Part shown: positions 45,054 to 53,461 of the stretch, piece after piece
Layout: each line of letters begins with the position of its first letter
Position numbering within the stretch: the stretch's first letter is position 1
Source of the DNA: JANXZS01 sp963797255
GTDB taxonomy: Bacteria > Acidobacteriota > Terriglobia > Terriglobales > Acidobacteriaceae
Direction of reading: 5' to 3'
Assembly: GCA_963797255.1 (NCBI GenBank)
Contig: CAWCOV010000018.1
Span: 1-64,000, forward strand
Length of the DNA: 64,000 nt
Notes under the pieces: generated by a model
Seen by the model: the letters and a program-made list of their open reading frames with translations, nothing else
Database searches by the model: none
Told to the model about the DNA's origin: nothing
Program-made: the position numbers and the translations under genes

Positions 45054-48000
45054 TCAGTTCACCGTGAGAGAGATCGTTGCGTCGTGTTGTACTGCTCCGG
45101 CAACACCCGACACTGTAATCAACGCTGTCGTTTGCTTCACGGCAGCGGAACCTATGGTATAAGAATTAGCGCCGCAACCGCTGAGTATCGTCATTCCGAC
45201 GACACTTAATATCAAGAGCAGCAACATCTGGATTCGGCGTCTCTTCCAGCCAACCAGGCAGAGCGAGATAGACAGAACCGCAGTCGGAAAACGCGTGTGT
45301 GAATCTGAGCCAAGTTCTGCCTTCTTTACGGAAGTCGTCAGTGTCAGCGTGGTTGAGGTAGCTCCCCCCGCAGGTGTAACGGTTGAGGGAGAGAAGGTGC
45401 AGGTTGTCCCAGCCGGCAGTCCTAGGCAAACAAACGAAACTGGAGCATGGAATCCGTTCGTGGGTGTGACCGCGATGGTCGCGTTGCCGCTTTCTCCAGC
45501 TTTCAACGACAAGGAAGACAAGGAAGCAGATACGGCGAAGTCCGAGTTGGCCGGAGCAGTCGCGATGGTATAGGTTGCGCTGGCAACGCTGCTCGGAGAA
45601 CCGGAACCGACAGCGATTGCCTCGATCGTTACGGTCTCCGATACCGTGATCGGTCCAAAGTATTGGATCGAATTGGTTGTCGGAGCTGTGCCGTCAATGG
45701 TGAAATAAATCGTTGCGCCGGGCGTGGCATCCGAGATCGTTACGACCTGCGCAGAGGTGTATGTCCCAGCTGCAAGTGAGAAGACGGGCTTCGCCGCGGT
45801 CCCAGGAGTGGCTTTCGAGCTGTTGTTGATGGTCACGCTTCCGGGTACATAGAAGATGGAGTAGTTGACGCTCGACGCGCCCGAACAATTGGTTGACGGT
45901 GCCGATCCGGGTGAACTGTTTGGCGTGTAAGTAGTGAAGCAGCTTGGCGCCGAAGTCAGCGATCCCGCACTATCGCCGTTCACGAAGCCGCTGAAAACCG
46001 CACTAATTATTGGAACTGCGTCGCCGTACGATACCGTTGGGCTAGAAGCCGTGATGACCAGTGACGCCGGATTGACGGTGATGGGTCTCGATACAGTTGG
46101 AGCAGCCGTGTAATTTGTATTTCCCGGTTGGCTGGCTGTAACAGTGCAGGCTCCTGCCCCAGCGATCGTCAGACTATTCCCGAAGACAGCACAAACACCG
46201 GTGGCAGTGAAGGTGACTGGCAGTCCGGAACTAGAGGATGCTGATAGGGAAATGGTCGACTCACCATAAGTGAGTGGAGTTACAGGCGGCGCGAAGGTAA
46301 TGGTTTGTGTTGGCTTGGCGACGCTGACACTCAACGTTCCAGCCACGTAGCGGATGGAATAGTTGCCGCTTGCCGCACCTGAACAACTCGTGGGAGCCGT
46401 TGAACCAACTGGGCTGGTGGGCGTATAGGAAGTAGTGCAAGACGGCCCCGTGGTCAGCGATGCGCTGTTGTCTCCGTTCACAAAGCCGTTAAAGGACGGA
46501 GTAATGACCGGCACCGCATCTCCGTAGTTCACCATCGGGCTTGAAGCAGTGATGACAAGTGTTGACAGATTCACGAGGATGGAGCGCGTGACCGGCTTCG
46601 CGGCGGCATAATTCCCGTTTCCATTCTGGATGGCTGTTACATTGCAAGTGCCCGCACCAACAATGTTCAGCCTGTTTCCGGAGACAGCGCAAACACCCGC
46701 GGTGCCGGTGAAGAAGACTGGCAGTCCGGAGCTAGAGGTTGCCGACAAGGGAATTGCGGAGACTCCATAAGTGACAGGACTGGCAAGTTGAGGGAACGTT
46801 ATCGTTTGTGGAGGCTTGGCAGCACTGACGCTCAATGTTCCAGGCACATAGCGAATGGAGTAGTTTCCACTGGCTGCACCGGAGCAACTCGTGGGAGCCG
46901 TCGAACCAACCGGGCTGGTGGACGTGTAGGAAGTGGTGCAAGTGGGCGCTGTAGTCAGCGATGCAGTGTTATCTCCGTTTACGAAGCCGCTAAACGTCGG
47001 AACGATAATCGGCACAGGATCGCCGTAGCTCACCATCGGGCTCGAGGCTGTGATGACGAGTGCTGCTCCACTTACAAAGATTGAACGTGTGACCGATTGC
47101 GCGGCTGCGTAAGTCGCGTTCCCGCTCTGGCTTGCTGTGATACTGCATGCGCCTGCTCCAACCATGCTCACAGTATTCCCGGAGACGGAGCAGACGCCGG
47201 CTGTTCCGGTGAAGGTAACTGGTAGTCCTGAAGTAGCCGATCCTGCCAACGGGATTCCCGATGCTCCATACGTGACAGGAGTTGCAGGCTGCGTGAAGGT
47301 GATGGTTTGCGATTGCTTGGTGCCTGAAACTGTAACAGTCCCAGCTATGTAGCTCATGGAATAGTTGGCACCAATAGCACCTGTGCAATTTGTCGTCGCT
47401 ATGGAGCCGGATGCGCTGGATGGCGTATAGGAGGTAGTGCAGGTCGGAGCCGTCGTCAGCGAGGTGCTCGTATCGCCGTTCACAAAGCCGCTAAACGAGG
47501 GAGTGATAGTCGGCACAGCATCACCGTGGTTTACCGTCGCGCTCGATGCAGTAATGGTAAGTTGCGTTTTCCTGACGCTGAGCGAGACCGTTGCTGGCGC
47601 TGGAGTTTTGTAGGCCACCGTGTCAGCGGGAGTGCAAGTGGCGGTGAGAGTCTGCGTTCCCGTCGCGAGAACAGTGCCGGCTGCCGGAGTGTAACTGCAG
47701 GACCCTGCGACGCTCAGGCTGGCGGCGAGTTGTGTCGCGCTGAGTGGAGTGCCATAAGTGATCGCGGCTGGAGTAGGCCATGTGATTGTGGGAGTAGTTT
47801 GTGTGGTCGCAAAGGGACTAACCTTAACAAAGAATGTCACGCTGTGAACACGCGATCCGCTGGTTGCCCAAAGCGTGATCGGAACAGTCTGAGCAACTGC
47901 AGCCATTGAAGAAGAGATAGTGACAGCAGCGGCCCCACTGGATAGGCTTTGTTGCGTGAAGGATGCTCCCACTCCTTTGGGTAGACCTGAAACCCGCAGA

Positions 48001-49721
48001 CTTACAGGTCCGTATCCAAATGACCTGACAATTGCATTTACGACAGCCTTGCCCGACGACATGGTGTAGGAGCCGTTGTCGACACTTACGCTGAAATCTG
48101 CATACGACGGAGTAGGTGCTGTGCAAGCAGCAGGGGGCGATGCCGATGCCGGTGACCAGGTAGAGCTATAGTCCGAACCGATGGCATTCTGCCAGCCGGT
48201 TAGATTGACTGTCTTACCATTTGGAATTCTGAACGCATTCGCGGTCGCCGAGTTATACCACTTGTTATTACTTGCATTCACCGTCGTCGAGAAGCTAGTC
48301 CAATCTGTTCCACCTAGGTAGGTTCCGAATACAAACTGGCTTGGTGAGGAATCCTGAAAGGTATTTCCCGATAAGACCATGCCCTTTGTGAATAGATCGT
48401 AGGTCTGGTGTGTTTGCCAGTCATTGATGAGGATTCCGCCGGCCGTTCCGGCGACGTAGATATCGCCTTGGTATTTGCCGAATCCGCCGTTGTTATAGAA
48501 TGCGTTGTTCTTGATGGTCACATTTTCGCTGGTGAGTACATTCGCGCCCTGTCCGCTATTGCATAAGAGGCTGTTCTGGAGAGTAATTGGCCCCTCATTC
48601 CTCTCGATCTGCAATCCGGCCTGTACATTCCCAGACAGGGTAGCATTGTCAATGAGGATATCCTTGTTATCCGTATCGAACCACAGACCCTCCGCCTGAT
48701 TGTTATAGGAGAAGTGGTTCAGCACAGTTGTAGTGCGCATCTGAAAGAACTTCGTTCCCCCCATCGCCCAATCGTAGTAAGCACCCTGAGCGCCCCGCCA
48801 GTTGTTGTAGTCGCTTTCGTTAAAGGTGAAGAGTGTAGTTTGATCTTTCGTAGCAGAGAAACCGAGTCCGCCGTTGTAGTTTGCAACGGAGTTCTGCACC
48901 GTGATGTTGGTGCTACCGAAAACACCAAAGCCTGCCCAGTTATTCCACAACGCTTGAATTCCATCAATTAGGACGTTGTTACTCGAATTGACAGCCGCGC
49001 CGGTGGTATTCATACAGTTGGCAGCGTGACGAAACACCAGCCCGCGAAGCACAATGTTGGTCCGCCCGGACACGGTAAGAGTCTTGTCGCGCTTCGCGAC
49101 TTCGATCACGGCGGTCGCCATGTTCGTCGAACTCGACGGAGACACGAACAGCGTGCTGGTTGTGTCATCTACGAAGAAAGTTCCGGGCACCAACTCAGCG
49201 TAAGACATGGTTTGCGTCAGTGGAACGCCATCCACGATTACCATTTCCCGTCGACGAGCAATAGGAGTGAAATCGAGAGGCCACGAATTCGGAACGGGAC
49301 ACGCTCCAAAATTCGCAGTCCAGGTAGTTGAGTAGATATTCGTGCTTTCCTGTGCCCATCCGGTCAGAATGTCGGACGCAGAAATGATGGCGGTCCCGGT
49401 TGTTGCGGCCTGAACGGTAAGTGGAGCTGCAGTTGCACCACCGTTGCCAATGCTGACGTACTCACGATAGACGCCGGGGTTGACGATTACTTTAGTACCT
49501 ACTGAGGCCTTGTTATAAGCGTTTGCTTTATTAATGGCAGCTTGAATCGTCTTAAAAGGGGAACTGGAAGTACCGGAGTTACTATCGGAACCATTTTTTG
49601 CGTCTACATAAACAAAGGTGGTTTGATTTTCCACCACATGCGCCTGGGCGTTCGCGCGTATTCCTGCTACGACCACCAGCGCAAGAAAGAGAGCAGTAAA
49701 TAGAGGCTTGCGGCACTGCAT
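45054..49721 (-). CDS. Giant secreted beta-helix / MBG-repeat protein
   Basis: A 1555-residue exported protein. Signal peptide about 1-26 (ending ANAQA). Residues about 35-530 form a right-handed parallel beta-helix (VYVDAKNGSDSNSGTSSSPF start; many NN and Y..N turns), as in DUF1565 and pectate-lyase-like proteins. Next come Ig-like modules, then four MBG-type domains (LVITASSPxVxYGDxVP...) alternating with three QTITF..PVTYG Ig-like modules, a chitobiase C-terminal-like module (TIYFTIDGTAPTTNS), and a final Ig-like part. The C-terminus has two hydrophobic segments around WKRRR, then LSGCG and a last strand ITVSGVAG...TISLTVN. It is probably a cell-surface polysaccharide-binding or polysaccharide-cleaving protein; no catalytic residues are certain. 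The start has a weak ribosome-binding site (GAGGG). Confidence 0.85.
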   Translation of the reverse strand: MQCRKPLFTALFLALVVVAGIRANAQAHVVENQTTFVYVDAKNGSDSNSGTSSSPFKTIQAAINKANAYNKASVGTKVIVNPGVYREYVSIGNGGATAAPLTVQAATTGTAIISASDILTGWAQESTNIYSTTWTANFGACPVPNSWPLDFTPIARRREMVIVDGVPLTQTMSYAELVPGTFFVDDTTSTLFVSPSSSTNMATAVIEVAKRDKTLTVSGRTNIVLRGLVFRHAANCMNTTGAAVNSSNNVLIDGIQALWNNWAGFGVFGSTNITVQNSVANYNGGLGFSATKDQTTLFTFNESDYNNWRGAQGAYYDWAMGGTKFFQMRTTTVLNHFSYNNQAEGLWFDTDNKDILIDNATLSGNVQAGLQIERNEGPITLQNSLLCNSGQGANVLTSENVTIKNNAFYNNGGFGKYQGDIYVAGTAGGILINDWQTHQTYDLFTKGMVLSGNTFQDSSPSQFVFGTYLGGTDWTSFSTTVNASNNKWYNSATANAFRIPNGKTVNLTGWQNAIGSDYSSTWSPASASPPAACTAPTPSYADFSVSVDNGSYTMSSGKAVVNAIVRSFGYGPVSLRVSGLPKGVGASFTQQSLSSGAAAVTISSSMAAVAQTVPITLWATSGSRVHSVTFFVKVSPFATTQTTPTITWPTPAAITYGTPLSATQLAASLSVAGSCSYTPAAGTVLATGTQTLTATCTPADTVAYKTPAPATVSLSVRKTQLTITASSATVNHGDAVPTITPSFSGFVNGDTSTSLTTAPTCTTSYTPSSASGSIATTNCTGAIGANYSMSYIAGTVTVSGTKQSQTITFTQPATPVTYGASGIPLAGSATSGLPVTFTGTAGVCSVSGNTVSMVGAGACSITASQSGNATYAAAQSVTRSIFVSGAALVITASSPMVSYGDPVPIIVPTFSGFVNGDNTASLTTAPTCTTSYTSTSPVGSTAPTSCSGAASGNYSIRYVPGTLSVSAAKPPQTITFPQLASPVTYGVSAIPLSATSSSGLPVFFTGTAGVCAVSGNRLNIVGAGTCNVTAIQNGNGNYAAAKPVTRSILVNLSTLVITASSPMVNYGDAVPVITPSFNGFVNGDNSASLTTGPSCTTSYTPTSPVGSTAPTSCSGAASGNYSIRYVAGTLSVSVAKPTQTITFAPPVTPLTYGESTISLSASSSSGLPVTFTATGVCAVFGNSLTIAGAGACTVTASQPGNTNYTAAPTVSRPITVNPASLVITASSPTVSYGDAVPIISAVFSGFVNGDSAGSLTSAPSCFTTYTPNSSPGSAPSTNCSGASSVNYSIFYVPGSVTINNSSKATPGTAAKPVFSLAAGTYTSAQVVTISDATPGATIYFTIDGTAPTTNSIQYFGPITVSETVTIEAIAVGSGSPSSVASATYTIATAPANSDFAVSASLSSLSLKAGESGNATIAVTPTNGFHAPVSFVCLGLPAGTTCTFSPSTVTPAGGATSTTLTLTTSVKKAELGSDSHTRFPTAVLSISLCLVGWKRRRIQMLLLLILSVVGMTILSGCGANSYTIGSAAVKQTTALITVSGVAGAVQHDATISLTVN
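45840..47570 (-). repeat. Tandem protein-coding repeats of about 0.5 kb
   Basis: Inside the giant gene a module of one MBG domain plus one QTITF Ig-like domain (about 165-170 codons) recurs. The QTITF segments begin near 46310, 46818 and 47322, a spacing of about 505 bp, and a fourth MBG copy closes the array. Copies differ by scattered substitutions, so the array is old enough to have diverged but could still recombine and vary in number. Confidence 0.75.
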
Positions 49722-49750
49722 TGCGGGCCCTCGGTGGCCACAGAGTGGCT

Positions 49751-49766
49751 CAATCGTCGACGATTG
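49751..49766. promoter_or_regulatory. 16-bp perfect palindrome upstream of the giant gene
   Basis: CAATCGTCGACGATTG is fully self-complementary and lies 30 bp upstream of the giant gene's start codon. A dimeric regulator site is the simplest reading; a hairpin with no loop is unlikely in RNA. No regulator gene is adjacent. Confidence 0.5.
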
Positions 49767-50352
49767 GATTGATCCCCATTCAGGTCGGGATCTCGTTCCA
49801 TCAGCTGGATACCGACGAAGTTCAATGATCGGGCACGCGGGTAATTACTCTTAGTCACCTTATGTCTCATCTCGGATAACTTTAGTTGTACTTAGAATAG
49901 GAATGGGCCTGTGCAGTTACTGCGATCGCATTCGTTGATCGTCGCGAATAGTGTGTTGCGGCGTCTTTGAACTAATCAGTAACGGGGGTGATTACGAAAG
50001 ATCTAGACGACTGCGTTCGATCAATGATGAGGTATGCATGAGATATTTTTCTGTCTCAATCTTCCCCGATAACTCCCTCTTACATATCTGGTGAGTTATT
50101 CGAGATTCACTCCGTGTAAATGGCACAAGGTGCAATTCGGGAGATACTCTCATCGCTCGGAGTCATATCCGTAACTCTGGTTGTGTTTAATCGGACTTTG
50201 GAGACATCCATGTTTACGCACCCGCTTTCCTTAATGGATTTCCTGAGTCTCGCAGGCCGTTCATTGCGGAACTCGCAACCTCGCCGAGTGAGAAATAGAG
50301 AAACACCGCGGTAGATGGCAGAGACGGTGCCGTTTATCGTACCTTTGTACCT
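49767..50352. other. Divergent intergenic region, AT-rich
   Basis: Nearly 590 bp separate the giant gene from the GH92 gene. The stretch around 49845-50110 is visibly AT-richer than its flanks. A short plus-strand frame at 50120-50314 has no ribosome-binding site and no recognisable feature. No structured RNA or clear promoter could be fixed. Confidence 0.4.
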
Positions 50353-52671
50353 ATGTACACGCGCCTATGCGTAGCTTTGCTCGTTGCCGCCTCAAGTGCA
50401 TTTGCACAAGGTTCCGATCCTCTCAAGCTGGTAGATCCCCTCATCGGCACCGGACCGGAGGGCCACACCTTTCCGGGAGCCTCGGCTCCGTTCGGAATGG
50501 TGCAGCTCTCCCCGGATACCCAGATTCGTCCCTTCAAGCAGAGCTACAAGTGGGCGGCTGGATATCGCTACGAAGACACCACGATCCTCGGCTTCTCGCA
50601 TACGCATTTTTCCGGCGCAGGTCACAGTGATCTGGGCGATGTGCTCCTGACTCCAATCAGCGGGGACAATGTGCCATTGGAGCCCGGCGATCCGGAAGGT
50701 ACCCAGGCCGGGTATCGGCACCGCTTTTCCCATCAAAACGAACATGCCGAGCCGGGCTACTACGCCGTCACGCTGGATGACGCGCACGTCCGTGCTGAGT
50801 TGACGGCAAGTGAACGCGTGGGCGTGCATCGCTACACATTTGCAGGGGACGCCAAACGTCATCTCCTGCTGGACCTGCGCAGTAGCATCTACAACTATCC
50901 AGGCAAAGTCCTGTGGTCGCGTGTGCGCATCCGAAAAGATGGCACGGTGACCGGAATGCGAGAGACGCGAGGCTGGGCCCCCGGCCGCCAGCTTTATTTC
51001 GCGATTCGCTTTTCTGCGGCGATGTCTGGCCATGCGCTTTATAACCGCGAGGAGAATCCACCTGTGTACCGTGGCTTCAAGCCGCCGGGAAATTCACCGG
51101 AGGATACCCAGAGCATAGAAGGTCGCGGCCTGGAAGCTGTTTTTAGTTTTGGGCCCTCGACCGAACCTCTGATTGTGAAGGTCGCGCTTTCCCCAGTAAG
51201 CGAGGAGAACGCAATCGCCAACATGGATGCCGAGGTGCCAACCTTCGACTTTGACGGAGTGCGAGCGGCGACGCAGCAGCTGTGGCGTACGGAGCTCGGT
51301 CGCGTGGAACTCGACGCTTCGCCCGCAATGGAGAAGTCTGTCTACACCGCGCTTTACCACACCATGCTGGCTCCGGGCACAAGCATGGACGTGAATGGCG
51401 ATTATCGCGGTCCAGACAATCAGGTCCATCACGCCGAAGATTTTCGATTTGTGTCGTCGCTTTCGTTATGGGACACCTATCGCGCCGAGCAGCCTTTGAT
51501 GACCCTGCTTGAACCAGAGAAGCGCACAAATGATCTGGTCAAGTCACTAATCGTGTCGCAACAGGAGAGTCCTTTCGGAATCCTGCCAGTCTGGCAGTTT
51601 GCCGGGATCGAAACCTGGTGCATGATCGGCTATCACTCATTGCCCATCATTGCGGATGCATACATGAAGGGCATTCGCGGGTACGACGTGCAGTCCGCGT
51701 TGGATGCGATGGTGGCCAGCGCCACTTATGCTCCTTATGGAAATCTTGGCGCATATATGAAGCTGGGTTATGTTCCGGTGGATCACGACGGCGAGGCAGC
51801 CTCGAAGACTGTCGAGTACGCCTTCGATGATTGGACTCTCGCTCGGATGGCGAAGTCGATGGGCAACGAAGCGGTCGCTGCGACCTTCCTAAAGCGGTCA
51901 GGCTACTGGCGAAACAACTTCAATGTCGCGGATGGATTTGTGGAGCCGCGGCTGGCCGATGGCGTCTACCGTAAACCTTTCGATCCCGCCAAGGCAGGTG
52001 CCGATAGCGGCTTTACCGAGGGAAATGCGTGGCAGTACTCGTGGTATCAGCCGCAAGATGAACAAGGACTGATCGATCTGCTGGGCGGCAAAGAAAAACT
52101 GGTCGCGAAGCTCGATGCAATGTTCGATCAGAAGGTCGATATGAGCCGATATGCCGACGTGGAAGACATCTCCGGAATGATCGGACAATACATTCACGGC
52201 AACGAGCCGAGCCATCACTTGGCATATCTCTATATGTATGCAGGTGCGACACCGAAGACACAGGCCCGCCTGAAGCAGATCGTGGACTCGCAATACAAGC
52301 CTTCGCCCGACGGCCTGGTGGGCAATGACGACCTGGGGCAGATGTCAGCGTGGCTGGTGTTTACATCCCTAGGTTTTTATCCCGTTGCTCCGGGATCCAA
52401 TCAATATGTTCTCGGACGCCCCTTTGTGGATCGCGCAGTCGTACACCTGCCCAATGGGAAGACACTCACGATTGCAAGCGTTGGTATGAGTGAAGCCCAG
52501 AGCTTCCTGAAAGACGTGCAACTCAATGGAAAATCCCTCGACCGCAGCTTTGTAACCCACGAGGAATTGATGCAAGGCGGAGAATTGAAGTTTGTCTTCA
52601 GCAGCGACAAGGATGCAGCATGGTCGCATCGCGCTCTCTTGGCGCCTTACTCGGAAACAACAGCTAAATAG
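50353..52671 (+). CDS. Secreted GH92 family alpha-mannosidase
   Basis: A 772-residue enzyme of the calcium-dependent inverting exo-alpha-mannosidase family. Signal MYTRLCVALLVAASSAFA. The N-terminal beta-sandwich starts VDPLIGTGPEGHTFPGASAPFGMVQ; the family marker GFSHTHFSGAG follows. The catalytic (alpha/alpha)6 domain shows FRFVSSLSLWDTYR, YMKGIRGYD, EGNAWQYSWYQPQD and HGNEPSHHLAYLY, with the general acid/base expected among the Glu/Asp of the GNEPSHH and GNDDLGQMSAW blocks. Length is typical. It probably trims alpha-mannosides from fungal or plant glycans. Confidence 0.93.
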   Translation: MYTRLCVALLVAASSAFAQGSDPLKLVDPLIGTGPEGHTFPGASAPFGMVQLSPDTQIRPFKQSYKWAAGYRYEDTTILGFSHTHFSGAGHSDLGDVLLTPISGDNVPLEPGDPEGTQAGYRHRFSHQNEHAEPGYYAVTLDDAHVRAELTASERVGVHRYTFAGDAKRHLLLDLRSSIYNYPGKVLWSRVRIRKDGTVTGMRETRGWAPGRQLYFAIRFSAAMSGHALYNREENPPVYRGFKPPGNSPEDTQSIEGRGLEAVFSFGPSTEPLIVKVALSPVSEENAIANMDAEVPTFDFDGVRAATQQLWRTELGRVELDASPAMEKSVYTALYHTMLAPGTSMDVNGDYRGPDNQVHHAEDFRFVSSLSLWDTYRAEQPLMTLLEPEKRTNDLVKSLIVSQQESPFGILPVWQFAGIETWCMIGYHSLPIIADAYMKGIRGYDVQSALDAMVASATYAPYGNLGAYMKLGYVPVDHDGEAASKTVEYAFDDWTLARMAKSMGNEAVAATFLKRSGYWRNNFNVADGFVEPRLADGVYRKPFDPAKAGADSGFTEGNAWQYSWYQPQDEQGLIDLLGGKEKLVAKLDAMFDQKVDMSRYADVEDISGMIGQYIHGNEPSHHLAYLYMYAGATPKTQARLKQIVDSQYKPSPDGLVGNDDLGQMSAWLVFTSLGFYPVAPGSNQYVLGRPFVDRAVVHLPNGKTLTIASVGMSEAQSFLKDVQLNGKSLDRSFVTHEELMQGGELKFVFSSDKDAAWSHRALLAPYSETTAK

Positions 52672-52724
52672 ATCATACGTGGCGTGAGTGCATGGTCGAC
52701 GCTGACGTACTATCTTTAATTTGT

Positions 52725-53333
52725 TCACGGTGTACCGACGCTTGTCTTAATGGCGTCAAAGTAGTGGTTCTGGCCTTCATCCTCATATTCATCGGCCATC
52801 GAAAAGCCAGCTTGCGAGAGCTGATGGCGGTACTCCTCTCCTCCGAGAGAACGCGATTCTAATCCCGTCATTACATCGTTCCAAACCACTGTCTGCGTGG
52901 GAGCGGTAAACAACAGGCGTCCACCCGGCTTCAATATGGCGGCCACCCTTTGAATCAGTTGTCGCTGGTCTTCTTCAGAAAGCAGAAAGATCAGCCCCCA
53001 TGCCAACGCTGCATCGAATGTTCGATCAAAGAAACTCGAGTCCTGGACGGCTTCGCAGACCACATGCGTGTTCGGGAGATTGCGCTCGAATGCTTCGACA
53101 AACGACGGTGCTGCGTCCACTCCAAAGACATTAAGCCCCTCGACGACCAGAACCTCGGTGATTGGTACGCCGGGGCCGCAGCCTAGATCAATCACAGCTG
53201 CTCCGTTCGAAAGCGTTTTCGCCCACTTTCGAACAGAACTCACGCCGATGCCCGCCGACTGACTATTGCCACGGCGGGCCAGAAACTCCGCTGCCATCCT
53301 CTCGTAACCATTTGATCGATCCATATCGATCAC
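52725..53333 (-). CDS. Class I SAM-dependent methyltransferase
   Basis: A 202-residue Rossmann-fold methyltransferase of the Methyltransf_11/25 type. SAM-binding motif I is VIDLGCGPG (about 47-55), the acidic loop follows strand 2 (VFGVDAAPSF), motif II lies at DAALAWGLIFLL and motif III at LKPGGRLLFTAP. It should methylate a small molecule; the substrate is unknown. The first codon is a GTG at 53333, with an ATG nine bases later as an alternative. It is convergent with GH92 and divergent from the GH2 gene. Confidence 0.9.
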   Translation of the reverse strand: MIDMDRSNGYERMAAEFLARRGNSQSAGIGVSSVRKWAKTLSNGAAVIDLGCGPGVPITEVLVVEGLNVFGVDAAPSFVEAFERNLPNTHVVCEAVQDSSFFDRTFDAALAWGLIFLLSEEDQRQLIQRVAAILKPGGRLLFTAPTQTVVWNDVMTGLESRSLGGEEYRHQLSQAGFSMADEYEDEGQNHYFDAIKTSVGTP

Positions 53334-53461
53334 AGTAGCAAATCAGATTTGCAGTGGCGCGTTCGGCCTTGGAGTTCTCGCCTGGAACGGATGTATACGG
53401 TTAACCACGCCAAAATAGTACAATTCCGCCGACGACACTAAAGCATTTCAGAAGAGCCCAA

